From positions 149,635 to 213,634 of the forward strand of contig NZ_BAABJX010000022.1 of assembly GCF_039543525.1 (NCBI RefSeq): DNA of 64,000 nucleotides. The letters are read 5' to 3'. This document shows, in pieces, positions 8,071 through 16,228 of this stretch. Under the pieces are notes generated by a model, which was not told the origin of the DNA, made no database searches, and was given only the letters and a program-made list of their open reading frames with translations. Each line of letters starts with the position of its first letter. Position 1 is the first letter of the stretch. The translations under genes were made by a program, and so were the position numbers. Source of the stretch: Algivirga pacifica. Lineage in GTDB: Bacteria; Bacteroidota; Bacteroidia; Cytophagales; Flammeovirgaceae.

Positions 8071-9432
8071 TTGGCTGAAACAATTGATGGTGATCCGAGT
8101 CAACAGTGGATCTTGTTGACTTCTTTAATGGCTGAATTGCCATACACAACCATACTGATGACACTCGTTCTGTTATTGTTTTCTGGGATTATCTCTGGAT
8201 CAGAGGTAGCCTACTTTTCATTAACAGCAGAGCAAATCAAGACTTTTAAAAATAGCGAAGATCCTACAGAGCTAAAGGTGTTTCATTTGCTTGAAAAACC
8301 TAAGAAACTTTTAGCGACTGTACTTATCTTGAACAATCTGGTCAATGTAGGGATTGTCACACTTTCTACTTATGCCTCCTGGAAAATGGCGGCTTCCATG
8401 AATATGGAGAAAGACGACCCTATTTTATTTTTTATTCTGACTGTGGTAGTCACAGCAGCCGTAGTATTTTTTGGAGAGATCGTTCCTAAGGTATATGCTT
8501 CTCATCGCAATCTATCATTTGCTAAACAAGTGTCCGGCCTGCTTTCATTTTCTGTTTCTTTCTTATCGCCTTTTGCTTTTGCGTTAACGCACATGGGAGA
8601 TTTCGTAGAGAAACGTTTAAAGAAGAAAGGAATAGAGGTATCAGTTAATGAACTGAATGATGCCGTAGAGATTGTTACGGCAGCCGAAGAGACCATTAAT
8701 GCTGAAGATATCCTTAAAGGGATTGTCAACTTTGGTTCTACGACTGTAAGACAAATTATGCAGTCCCGTATGGATATAGAAGCTGTAGATACTTCTATGG
8801 ACTTTCATCAGGTGATGGATCGTATCAACAAAAGTGGTTTTTCGAGAATCCCTGTCTACACAGAATCGATTGATAATATTGTCGGTATTCTTTATATCAA
8901 GGACCTGTTACCTCATATTGAAGAACAGGAGACTTTTCAGTGGCAAGATAAGGTACGTGAAGACACGTTCTTTGTTCCTGAAAATAAGAAGATCGATGAA
9001 TTGTTAAGAGACTTTCAGAATAAGCGCGTACATATAGCTATTATTGTGGATGAGTATGGAGGGACTACAGGATTGATTACACTGGAAGATATTATTGAAG
9101 AAATTGTAGGAGAAATTAATGATGAGTTTGATATCAAAGAGGAACTAGGTTATAAACAACTGAATGAACATACGTTTATCTTTGATGGAAAAACATCCTT
9201 AAATGATTTTTGTAAGATCACAGAAGCTAATCCGGCATTGATTGATCAATTAAGTGGTGAAAGTGAGTCCTTGGGAGGCTTGTTATTAGAGCTTTTTCGT
9301 AAAATGCCTAATGCTAACGAACAAGTTACCTTAGAGGGAATGCTCTTTAAAGTGAAGGCAGTAGATAGAAAAAGGATTAAGCGTGTAGAAGTTGTATTTG
9401 ATTGGAATACAGTGGACGGAGATCGTGCTTAA
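8071..9432 (+). CDS. gldE: GldE-type CNNM/CBS-domain membrane protein
   Basis: Membrane protein of the HlyC/CorC (CNNM) family that takes part in gliding motility through the GldD pair in Flavobacterium. The N-terminal CNNM/DUF21 region has hydrophobic helices (about 25-50, 85-105, 112-135, 150-175). Two CBS repeats follow (about 215-340: VRQIMQSRMDIEAVD, FSRIPVYTES, DEYGGTTGLITLEDIIEEI). A CorC_HlyC domain (about 360-445) ends the protein. The start is TTG with an open frame and no nearby ATG. The position between ssb and gldD decides the gldE name. Whether it transports a divalent cation is not known. Confidence 0.9.
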   Translation: MAETIDGDPSQQWILLTSLMAELPYTTILMTLVLLLFSGIISGSEVAYFSLTAEQIKTFKNSEDPTELKVFHLLEKPKKLLATVLILNNLVNVGIVTLSTYASWKMAASMNMEKDDPILFFILTVVVTAAVVFFGEIVPKVYASHRNLSFAKQVSGLLSFSVSFLSPFAFALTHMGDFVEKRLKKKGIEVSVNELNDAVEIVTAAEETINAEDILKGIVNFGSTTVRQIMQSRMDIEAVDTSMDFHQVMDRINKSGFSRIPVYTESIDNIVGILYIKDLLPHIEEQETFQWQDKVREDTFFVPENKKIDELLRDFQNKRVHIAIIVDEYGGTTGLITLEDIIEEIVGEINDEFDIKEELGYKQLNEHTFIFDGKTSLNDFCKITEANPALIDQLSGESESLGGLLLELFRKMPNANEQVTLEGMLFKVKAVDRKRIKRVEVVFDWNTVDGDRA

Positions 9433-9514
9433 TCATACGATATAAATTACTCGTTTTTTCATTTGAATTACAGCATAGAGGTTATCTCATAACTGTTAGG
9501 TGAAATTTTCAAGC

Positions 9515-9578
9515 GGATAAAAGGGAAAGGATGTAGGATTATAATATAGCAGTATTTCTTCTTCATCCTTTTTCTTTC
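9515..9578. repeat. Purine heptamer tandem array between gldE and gldD
   Basis: Four consecutive 7-mers, GGATAAA-AGGGAAA-GGATGTA-GGATTAT (9515-9542), face a pyrimidine-rich copy CATCCTTTTTCTTT (about 9564-9577) in opposite orientation. It belongs to the heptamer family also seen at 12711 and 37353. Nothing else is recognisable in the 222-bp gap. Confidence 0.65.
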
Positions 9579-9654
9579 AACTTGGCAAAGTATATTTTGA
9601 AGGATTTTCACTTTTCACAGAACGATGGGAAACCTCTATGCTTTTTTATAGACT

Positions 9655-10251
9655 ATGAGAAATATATTGCTTGTTATTAGTATTGCTTTGCTCATTGGAG
9701 CTTGTCAAAAAAATGAAGATCCTTTTTTTCCTAAAGAGAGAGGTTATCCAAGAGTCGAACTTCCTCAAGCCTCTTATCAGAAATTAGAGGAAACTAGAGA
9801 ATTTACTGATTACCCTTACACCTTTAAGTATTCGCAGTACGCTCAAGCAAAACCTGATACAGGGCAATATACAGAGCCTTATTGGATGGAGCTATACTAC
9901 CCAGACTGGGAAGCTACCATTGACATATCCTATAAGCCTATTCCTAATTTTGATTCTTTAGTATCCTTCTCAAACACTTCTAATGTACTTACCTATAAAC
10001 ATCAGGTCAGAGCCGAAGGAATACAAGAATATCGCTTAAAGACAAAGAGTGGGAATATAGGTATGATGTTTATTTTGGAGGGAGAAGTTCCTAGCCCTTT
10101 TCAATTTTATGTGACAGATTCTGCCAATCACTTTTTTAGAGCAGCACTATACTTTCCTTTTACGGTAGAGGGAGATTCGCTCAAGCCTGTGGTTGAGTTT
10201 ATCAAACAGGATATGATGGAGATGATGAATACCGTAGAGTGGCAGAGATAA
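9655..10251 (+). CDS. gldD: Gliding motility lipoprotein GldD
   Basis: Lipoprotein required for gliding in Flavobacterium johnsoniae, where gld genes also affect type IX secretion. The signal peptide and lipobox end in LLIGACQK with Cys17. A GldD-like sequence follows: FPKERGYPRVELP, FTDYPYTFKYSQYA, PYWMELYYPDWEATIDISYKP. The C-terminal part includes FYVTDSANHFFRAALYFP. The length of 198 matches the family. It lies 222 bp after gldE, separated by a repeat array, and keeps the conserved order. It ends the cluster. Confidence 0.95.
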   Translation: MRNILLVISIALLIGACQKNEDPFFPKERGYPRVELPQASYQKLEETREFTDYPYTFKYSQYAQAKPDTGQYTEPYWMELYYPDWEATIDISYKPIPNFDSLVSFSNTSNVLTYKHQVRAEGIQEYRLKTKSGNIGMMFILEGEVPSPFQFYVTDSANHFFRAALYFPFTVEGDSLKPVVEFIKQDMMEMMNTVEWQR

Positions 10252-10409
10252 GTATTTTGGAACATGAGTATGACTTAGTTTCCTGAGAATTCATCACTTT
10301 ACAGCTACCTCACAAGCCCTTTATGAGCTTCTTCATTTTTTCCTTGATGAAAAAACGAAGCAAAAAAATCAAGGCCGTTTTTAAAAATATAAAGGCACTT
10401 TTTAAACAA

Positions 10410-10459
10410 AAAAACATGAATCACCCCTTAAATGTTAATATGGGATGACTCATGTTTTT
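10410..10459. terminator. Bidirectional terminator between gldD and the SpoU gene
   Basis: Arms 10410-10427 and 10442-10459 pair over 18 bp with two mismatches (AAAAACATGA core with TCATGTTTTT). They are flanked by A and T runs. It lies between two converging genes. Confidence 0.8.
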
Positions 10460-10495
10460 CTTTCATCATATTTTATGGAGTGGTTGTGATAAATA

Positions 10496-11023
10496 TTACA
10501 AGACCCCTTGTAGATACTGCCACAATACAATACCAATAGTCACAGAAATATTTAGGGAATGCTTTGTCCCAAATTGTGGAATTTCGAGTGCCATATCCAC
10601 AGCTTCAATAACCTGATCATCTACGCCAAATGCCTCGTTACCAAATACGAGGGCAATTTTCTCCTCCTTGTCACATTGAAAGTCCTGTAGCATAGTGCTT
10701 CCAGATGTTTGCTCCACTGCTATTAATTTATATCCTTCTTTTTTAAGTTCCTCTAAGGCTTCCAATGTCGAAGGATAATGTTTCCACTCTACTGTCTCTT
10801 GTGCTCCAAGTGCCGTTTTTTGAATATCTCGATGTGGAGGTGTTCCTGTGATACCACACAGATATAATTTGTCAACCATAAAGGCATCAGCAGTCCTAAA
10901 TGCTGATCCTACATTGTTAAGACTTCTGATGTTATCCAAGACAATAACGACAGGGTGCTTACTTTTCTCTTTAAACTCTTCTGGACTGATACGGTTGAGT
11001 TCTTCAGTGGTTAGCTTCTTCAT
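10496..11023 (-). CDS. RNA 2'-O-methyltransferase, SpoU/TrmH family
   Basis: SAM-dependent methyltransferase of the trefoil-knot SPOUT class, acting on rRNA or tRNA ribose. All three family motifs are visible: NIRSLNNVGSAFRTADAF (about 31-48), LVFGNEAFGVDD in the middle, and PQFGTKHSLNISVTIGI near the C-terminus. At 175 residues it is a minimal catalytic domain without an L30e-like RNA-binding extension, like TrmL-sized enzymes. The substrate nucleotide cannot be named from sequence. It is convergent with gldD across a shared terminator. Confidence 0.88.
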   Translation of the reverse strand: MKKLTTEELNRISPEEFKEKSKHPVVIVLDNIRSLNNVGSAFRTADAFMVDKLYLCGITGTPPHRDIQKTALGAQETVEWKHYPSTLEALEELKKEGYKLIAVEQTSGSTMLQDFQCDKEEKIALVFGNEAFGVDDQVIEAVDMALEIPQFGTKHSLNISVTIGIVLWQYLQGVL

Positions 11024-11104
11024 AGATGATAAATATAAATATATGTAGTTATATTTTTCTGTAAATCAGAAAGTTGTATTTTTGTGTTAATAATGGAACT
11101 AATC

Positions 11105-11497
11105 TTAAATATAGTCTTTACGCCACTTTCTCGCTTCAATTTTATTGATGGCAAGTTCTCTGTTGCTGTAAAGTGTTTCGTAGGTTTCTTGATCACTCAA
11201 TAGTTGTAGGTCGCGTTCCATATATTTGTAGATGGTTTCTACAAAGCCCAATAATTCTTCCTTAATAGAGTAAAATGTCCATTGATCTACTTTTTTAGAG
11301 GATACCAATCCTGAGTTTTTTAGGTAGATAAGATGTCTGGAGGTTTTGGTTTGTGTAAAATCCAGCACGAGCTCAATATCGGAAATACACATTTCCTGAT
11401 TTTTATACAGCAAGTGCATGATCCGTGATCTGGGTTCTTCACTAAATGCCTTCATGATTTGGGTTCCTATTGTTAAGTTAAAATGCTTTAGTTTCAT
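11105..11497 (-). CDS. ArsR-family winged-helix transcriptional regulator
   Basis: DNA-binding repressor-like protein of 130 residues. The winged helix spans about 8-90: IMKAFSEEPRSRIMHLLYK, CISDIELVLDFTQTKTSRHLIYL (recognition helix), then the wing LVSSKKVDQWTFYSIKE. A helical C-terminal tail (about 75-130) replaces the metal-binding helix. I see no classical ArsR/SmtB metal box, so the inducer is unknown. The upstream region towards hemC has a 16-nt inverted repeat that may be its operator. It is transcribed away from hemC. Confidence 0.85.
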   Translation of the reverse strand: MKLKHFNLTIGTQIMKAFSEEPRSRIMHLLYKNQEMCISDIELVLDFTQTKTSRHLIYLKNSGLVSSKKVDQWTFYSIKEELLGFVETIYKYMERDLQLLSDQETYETLYSNRELAINKIEARKWRKDYI

Positions 11498-11523
11498 TTT
11501 TCGTTTTCTTTATATTGACAATA

Positions 11524-11578
11524 CGGATAAGCAAATATAACATCCTTGAAAAATCATAACAATATACTTGCTTATTCG
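11524..11578. promoter_or_regulatory. Candidate operator upstream of the ArsR-type gene
   Basis: CGGATAAGCAAATATA (11524-11539) and TATACTTGCTTATTCG (11563-11578) are inverted copies with two mismatches, 23 bp apart. They lie 27-81 bp upstream of the regulator start, as expected for autoregulation. The assignment is inferred from position only. Confidence 0.5.
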
Positions 11579-11706
11579 ACTATAAATATATTTAAATGAT
11601 GGTTGTAAACCTTTCGCTGAATTGAGATATTTGTTATCAATTGATTACTTATGTAAGTTACTGGGATATACTCAGCAAATATTTATAGTCTAAATCACAG
11701 AAAGTC

Positions 11707-12636
11707 TTGGATAAAACGATACGAATCGCCACAAGAGGAAGCAAATTGGCGCTGTGGCAAGCAGATTACGTGGCGGAGCTACTGGAAGCACATGGTTTGA
11801 AAACCGAACAGGTTATCATAGAGACCAAAGGAGACAAAATCCTGAACAAGGCTTTATCAAAAATTGGTAGTAAAGGCGTATTTACAGAAGAACTAGAGGA
11901 ACAGTTACGTAAGGGAGAGGTGGATATTGCTGTACATAGTGCAAAGGATATGCAGGCTTCCTTGGGAGATGAATTTAAACTGATTGCCTTTACAGAAAGA
12001 GAAACTGTTAATGATGTGGTCGTTAGTACCAACCCCGACCTTAAGATAGATAAGGAAACCTCTTTAGTATTGGCGACTTCTTCGGTGAGAAGAGTGGCTA
12101 TGCTCAAGCATTATTATCCTAATATTAAAACAGTAGATGTTCGAGGAAACCTTCAGACACGCATGGCTAAGTTAGAGGCTGGCCTAGGTGATGGATTGGT
12201 TTTGGCTTATGCAGGGGTGCATCGTATGGAGTATGATGATAAAATTGTACATCATTTTCCTTTAGATGAATTTACTCCAGCTGCTGGACAAGGGTCTGTA
12301 GCGATTGAGGCGAGCGTCAATATGGATGCCGAGGTTGAAAAGGTTATTCGTAAAGCCTTGAATCACGGTCCAACAGAATATCGTTTACTCGCGGAGAGAG
12401 GTTTCTTGAAGGAATTGCAAGGAGGATGTAGTATTCCTGCATTTGCTTTAGCAAATCTAGATGGAGATGAGATTACCATAACAGGTGGATTGACAGCATT
12501 GGATGGTAGTAGAGTAATCCGTTATGAGCAGAAAGGCTCAAAGGAACAAGCAGAGGAGTTAGGAAGAACTGTGGCTAAAATGGTACTGGAAGACGGAGGA
12601 AAAGAAATGCTAGAGGAAATAAAGGGAAACCTTTAA
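11707..12636 (+). CDS. hemC: Porphobilinogen deaminase (hydroxymethylbilane synthase)
   Basis: Polymerises four porphobilinogen units to hydroxymethylbilane in haem/tetrapyrrole synthesis. The N-terminus is TIRIATRGSKLALWQADYV. The catalytic Asp81 is in HSAKDMQ. The arginine-rich substrate-binding stretches are SSVRRVAML and VDVRGNLQTRMAKL. The dipyrromethane cofactor is attached to Cys241 in LQGGCSIPAFA. The length of 309 is standard. The start is TTG with the conserved N-terminus directly behind it, so no later start is possible. No other hem gene is adjacent. Confidence 0.96.
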   Translation: MDKTIRIATRGSKLALWQADYVAELLEAHGLKTEQVIIETKGDKILNKALSKIGSKGVFTEELEEQLRKGEVDIAVHSAKDMQASLGDEFKLIAFTERETVNDVVVSTNPDLKIDKETSLVLATSSVRRVAMLKHYYPNIKTVDVRGNLQTRMAKLEAGLGDGLVLAYAGVHRMEYDDKIVHHFPLDEFTPAAGQGSVAIEASVNMDAEVEKVIRKALNHGPTEYRLLAERGFLKELQGGCSIPAFALANLDGDEITITGGLTALDGSRVIRYEQKGSKEQAEELGRTVAKMVLEDGGKEMLEEIKGNL

Positions 12637-12710
12637 ATCACTTAGTCGTTTCATAATAAAACTTATTCATATAATGAGATATATCTCATAACTGATATCA
12701 TTCTCCAAAA

Positions 12711-12779
12711 GGATAAAGGAGGAAGGATAAAGGAAAAATACTTATGTATAAGGTATTCATTTCTTTATCCTTTCTCCTT
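12711..12779. repeat. Inverted purine/pyrimidine heptamer array
   Basis: Four exact heptads, GGATAAA-GGAGGAA-GGATAAA-GGAAAAA (12711-12738), are followed by TTTATCC-TTTCTCC (12764-12777) in opposite orientation. Arms 12716-12732 and 12763-12779 pair over 17 bp with one mismatch. It fills most of the 240-bp gap between hemC and nuoB. Confidence 0.7.
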
Positions 12780-12876
12780 AAACATATACAAATAGTATAT
12801 GCTTGAATGATCATTATTTTTAATGAAGTCATGAGATAGTCTTTTTGTTTTTAACATTATTCTAACAAGTAGCAAA

Positions 12877-13392
12877 ATGGGAGGGTTACTGGATCAAAAG
12901 TTCAGCCACGGAGGCATGGTGGTAACAACCGTTGATGATTTGATTAACTGGGCAAGATTGTCCTCCTTATGGCCTATGGGATTTGGTTTGGCATGCTGTG
13001 CCATTGAGATGATGGGTAGTATGGCAACAGGATATGACCTTGACCGTATAGGAGTATTTCCAAGGGCATCTCCGAGACAGTCTGATGTGATCATTATCTC
13101 AGGAACAGTAACCTTCAAAATGGCAGACCGTGTGCGTCGTTTGTATGAGCAGATGTCAGAGCCTCGTTATGTGATTTCCATGGGAAGTTGCTCTAACTGT
13201 GGAGGGCCATATTGGGAGCATGGGTACCATGTGGTAAAAGGTGTAGATCGTATTATTCCAGTAGATGTTTATGTTCCAGGGTGTCCTCCTCGTCCAGAGG
13301 CATTAATAGGAGGAATTATTAAATTACAGGAAAAAATTAAAGGAGAAACCCTTATGGCTCCAAAGGCGGTAGAGGCTTTACTGGATGTATAG
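12877..13392 (+). CDS. nuoB: NADH-quinone oxidoreductase subunit B
   Basis: Peripheral-arm subunit of respiratory complex I that carries the terminal Fe-S cluster N2 next to the quinone site. The N2 ligands are present: the tandem Cys40-Cys41 in FGLACCAIEMM, Cys105 in MGSCSNCGG and Cys136 in VPGCPPRPE. The length of 171 is normal. Only nuoC follows, 34 bp downstream; nuoA does not precede it and nuoD does not follow. The other complex I genes must be elsewhere or absent. Confidence 0.96.
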   Translation: MGGLLDQKFSHGGMVVTTVDDLINWARLSSLWPMGFGLACCAIEMMGSMATGYDLDRIGVFPRASPRQSDVIIISGTVTFKMADRVRRLYEQMSEPRYVISMGSCSNCGGPYWEHGYHVVKGVDRIIPVDVYVPGCPPRPEALIGGIIKLQEKIKGETLMAPKAVEALLDV

Positions 13393-13426
13393 TACTATAA
13401 TAAGTAGTGATTTTTAGCATTAAGCA

Positions 13427-13921
13427 ATGACAACCATAGAAATACAAAATATTATACAGCAAGAGCTTTCTGTAGAAACGGTCGTGGAAGAGGGAATACA
13501 ATCGGCACTTCTCGTTCCCAAAGATCACTTATTGTCTGTAGCACGATTGTTACACGAACATGAGCAACTTTATTTTGATATGCTTTCTTGTGTGACAGGA
13601 ATTGATAATGGTCCTGACAAAGAAAGTATGGAGGTCTTGTACGAGCTATATTCTATACCTTATGGAATAAGTTTAAGGTTAAAGGTAATGTTGGATAGAC
13701 CTCAGGAAGGATTAGCTGAAGTGCCATCCCTTACTGGAATCTGGAAAGCTGCTAATTGGTTGGAGAGAGAAACGTATGACCTTCTTGGAATTAATTTTGA
13801 AGGACATCCTGATATGCGTCGTATCCTTTTGCCGGCCGACTGGGAAGGTTATCCCCTAAGAAAAGATTATGAGGTGCAGGAGTACTATCATGGAGTTAAA
13901 GTAAAATACGAAACAGAATAA
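13427..13921 (+). CDS. nuoC: NADH-quinone oxidoreductase subunit C
   Basis: 30-kDa-type peripheral subunit of complex I. The signature of the family is near the C-terminus: WLERETYDLLGINFEGHP, then MRRILLPADWEGYPLRKDYE. The N-terminal part (about 1-100) is the usual variable alpha/beta domain, with YFDMLSCVTGIDNG. The length of 164 is typical of a stand-alone NuoC, with no fused NuoD. It forms a two-gene unit with nuoB. The next gene downstream is an ArsR regulator after 140 bp. Confidence 0.93.
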   Translation: MTTIEIQNIIQQELSVETVVEEGIQSALLVPKDHLLSVARLLHEHEQLYFDMLSCVTGIDNGPDKESMEVLYELYSIPYGISLRLKVMLDRPQEGLAEVPSLTGIWKAANWLERETYDLLGINFEGHPDMRRILLPADWEGYPLRKDYEVQEYYHGVKVKYETE

Positions 13922-13993
13922 TGAAAGAAGTATTATTCATGTATTTTAATATATATGAATATATGTTCTTTTATTGAAATGTTTTTGTGCAAA

Positions 13994-14010
13994 ATTACGT
14001 TATTCGTAAT
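13994..14010. promoter_or_regulatory. Candidate operator of the second ArsR gene
   Basis: ATTACG-TTATT-CGTAAT is a perfect 6-bp inverted repeat with a 5-bp spacer, 51 bp upstream of the regulator ATG. It could be an autoregulatory site. There is no independent support. Confidence 0.4.
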
Positions 14011-14061
14011 GTAGTTCTACCCAACAGAAGTTCCCCAAAGGAATTATTAAAATAAAGCAAG

Positions 14062-14367
14062 ATGGAAAATATGGTATTGGAGTCAGAGAAAATAGAAAAG
14101 GCAGCGTTTATTCTTAAAACAATTGCTCACCCTATGCGCTTGAGAATTATAGAGATTTTGGGAGCTCATGAGAAAATGTCTGTAGGAGAAATATGCTCTA
14201 TATTGGATTGTGAGCAATCATTGACATCCCACCATTTATCAAATATGCGTCTAAAGGGTATCTTATCTTCCAAAAGAGAAGGAAAGAATATTTTTTATTC
14301 TTTGAAGGAAAAAGATGTAACAAAAATATTGAGCTGTCTGGAAAACTGTCAGTGCAATATGGGATAA
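14062..14367 (+). CDS. ArsR/SmtB-family regulator with cysteine-rich C-terminus
   Basis: Winged-helix repressor-like protein of 101 residues. The helix-turn-helix includes MSVGEICSILDCEQSLTSHH (about 39-58) followed by LSNMRLKGILSSKREGKNIFYSL. Five cysteines are placed in two groups: Cys45 and Cys50 around the recognition helix, and Cys92, Cys96 and Cys98 at the end (CLENCQC). These could bind metal or respond to thiol oxidation; the sequence does not decide which. The stop codon runs into a terminator, and no target gene is linked. It follows nuoC on the same strand. Confidence 0.88.
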   Translation: MENMVLESEKIEKAAFILKTIAHPMRLRIIEILGAHEKMSVGEICSILDCEQSLTSHHLSNMRLKGILSSKREGKNIFYSLKEKDVTKILSCLENCQCNMG

Positions 14368-14400
14368 GAAAGGTATTGAGCTTTCTTATCCTTTCTTTCT
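14363..14400 (+). terminator. Terminator of the second ArsR gene
   Basis: GATAAGAAAG, eight-base loop, CTTTCTTATC, then CTTTCTTTCT. A 10-bp perfect stem. It begins within the last codon and stop of the gene. Confidence 0.75.
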
Positions 14401-14454
14401 GTATGACCTGTAAGGAATAGTCTTGTTAGCCTTCTCTTGTTTTTTGATCGGGCA

Positions 14455-15927
14455 TTAGATAGAAGAAGCAATAGAAATATAGAACCTTCCTATCTGGTCA
14501 TGTTTATTGAAGGAGTAATTGAGTTTTAGTGAACTATTGTAAAAAGTGATCACATCTATTCCAGCTCCCCACCCAATCAGAAGATCATTGGTGAGACGTT
14601 GATTTTGTTCCTCCACTACGGAAGAATGTATGTACCCCATATCTCCGAATCCCTTGATATATATCCCTAAAGGAATTTTACTGAAATACTTCGTATTGGC
14701 TAGCTCGAATTCCCGATCGAGTAAACGAAACCTCACCGTATTTTTCATAATTCCTAAATGCTGTCCTTCGACTACATAATTGTCATATCCTCTAATAGTT
14801 TTTGTTCCATAGCCCAAGGCTCTGGAGAGTGCATAAGGTTGTAAGGCTGGATAAGAGAGCATTCCTACCATACCGATTTCGTGAAAAAAACCTTTTCCTA
14901 TTGGTGTATATTTGAAATAGTCAGCACTAATCATAAAGCTATTTAGATCGTCAAAAATGCCAAGACCATATTTGATGAAGTTACCTCTCAAATAATAGCC
15001 ATCTAAAGGATAAGCTCTGATATCTCTCATATCCTTAACATAAGTATAATAGAGACTGAAATATTGTTGGTCGTGTCTTCCCCCCAAAAGATATTCAGGG
15101 TTTAATGTAACCACTGTATCAGCGATTTGGGTATAGTAAAATCCCCCACCTATGCCATGATAATCGTAAAATCCAATGCGCTTGCCCATAGAGGTACTAA
15201 AGGCAAATTTTTTAGCAACGATTTCATCCTCTAGATTAACTTCAACAAATTTATTATTGACAGATCCATAAGCTAAGTTTTTAGTATCAGAGTAGCTGAC
15301 TGCAAAGCTTAAACTGGTTTTCTGTTGCTTATCAACAAAAGGGATATTGTATTTGAGGGAAACCAATGTGGAAAAACCTCCTCTAATTAATAAGTCCAAG
15401 GTTTCTTTGACTCCCCTAAAGTTGTCTCTCTTGAAGTGAATACCATACCGCACACGACTGAAGTCTGCTCCACGGTTATTAATCCATTCTGATAAACTGC
15501 GATCGGCTAATTCAAAAATAGGGATAGGCCAGGTATACCATCGTTCTTTCATTGTGATAGTAATGATGATATAGGTGGATTTTTCGATACTGTAAGTGAT
15601 ATTAACTGTCTCGAATAGATTAGTGTTGATAAGCTTATTTTTTTCTGAACTAAAGACTTCTTCCAATTGAGACAAGGATAGACTATCTCCTGCCTTGATA
15701 TCTAACTCCCTCGTGATGATACGTTCTTTAGTTATTTTATTCCCTTCCAGGATAATGTCTTGAATAATGACATAGTTGGCACTGTCTATATCGCTTTCGG
15801 AAATATAGTTCTCATAAATGGTCGAGTCATTCTGAGCATAAGCATTTGTTGAGAATAGACCTAAACATAGCCCTATCCATAACAAATGGTATATATGTTT
15901 ATTGATAATCGCGTGCTTCAATGCCAA
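14455..15927 (-). CDS. Omp85/BamA-TamA-like outer-membrane protein with one POTRA domain
   Basis: Probable outer-membrane beta-barrel of 490 residues. A signal peptide ends in NAYAQN (about 27-33). A single POTRA-like domain follows (about 50-125: VIIQDIILEGNKITKERII, then INTNLFETVNITYS). The barrel (about 150-490) contains the Omp85 core motif IRGYDNYVV and ends in the aromatic/hydrophobic strand GRFYISIASSI. BamA normally has five POTRA domains, so this is a smaller paralogue of the surface-antigen/haemolysin-activator type. The substrate is unknown. The upstream 300 bp (15928-16228) contains nothing I can recognise. Confidence 0.8.
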   Translation of the reverse strand: MALKHAIINKHIYHLLWIGLCLGLFSTNAYAQNDSTIYENYISESDIDSANYVIIQDIILEGNKITKERIITRELDIKAGDSLSLSQLEEVFSSEKNKLINTNLFETVNITYSIEKSTYIIITITMKERWYTWPIPIFELADRSLSEWINNRGADFSRVRYGIHFKRDNFRGVKETLDLLIRGGFSTLVSLKYNIPFVDKQQKTSLSFAVSYSDTKNLAYGSVNNKFVEVNLEDEIVAKKFAFSTSMGKRIGFYDYHGIGGGFYYTQIADTVVTLNPEYLLGGRHDQQYFSLYYTYVKDMRDIRAYPLDGYYLRGNFIKYGLGIFDDLNSFMISADYFKYTPIGKGFFHEIGMVGMLSYPALQPYALSRALGYGTKTIRGYDNYVVEGQHLGIMKNTVRFRLLDREFELANTKYFSKIPLGIYIKGFGDMGYIHSSVVEEQNQRLTNDLLIGWGAGIDVITFYNSSLKLNYSFNKHDQIGRFYISIASSI

Positions 15928-16228
15928 CGTATTTAGTAGCGTTATAAAAAAATATCGGGTTGGGGGAGGTCATGTGTTGTGTTGTCTCAAATCTGCTTAT
16001 GAGAGATGCTTTAGTAAGACGAAAATTTTTCGCCCAAAAGAATGATACTGATTGTAGTCGAATGGTTTCCTCTTATCCCGATGAATTACAAGTATGACAA
16101 GATATTTTAATTTTTTGAGACTCTCAATGAATGAAATAATAAAATATTACTATTATGATTTTTTAATAGATTAATCAGTAGATTCAATACATTATCAGTA
16201 ACAATCTATAAAAGAGTTGATTAGATAC

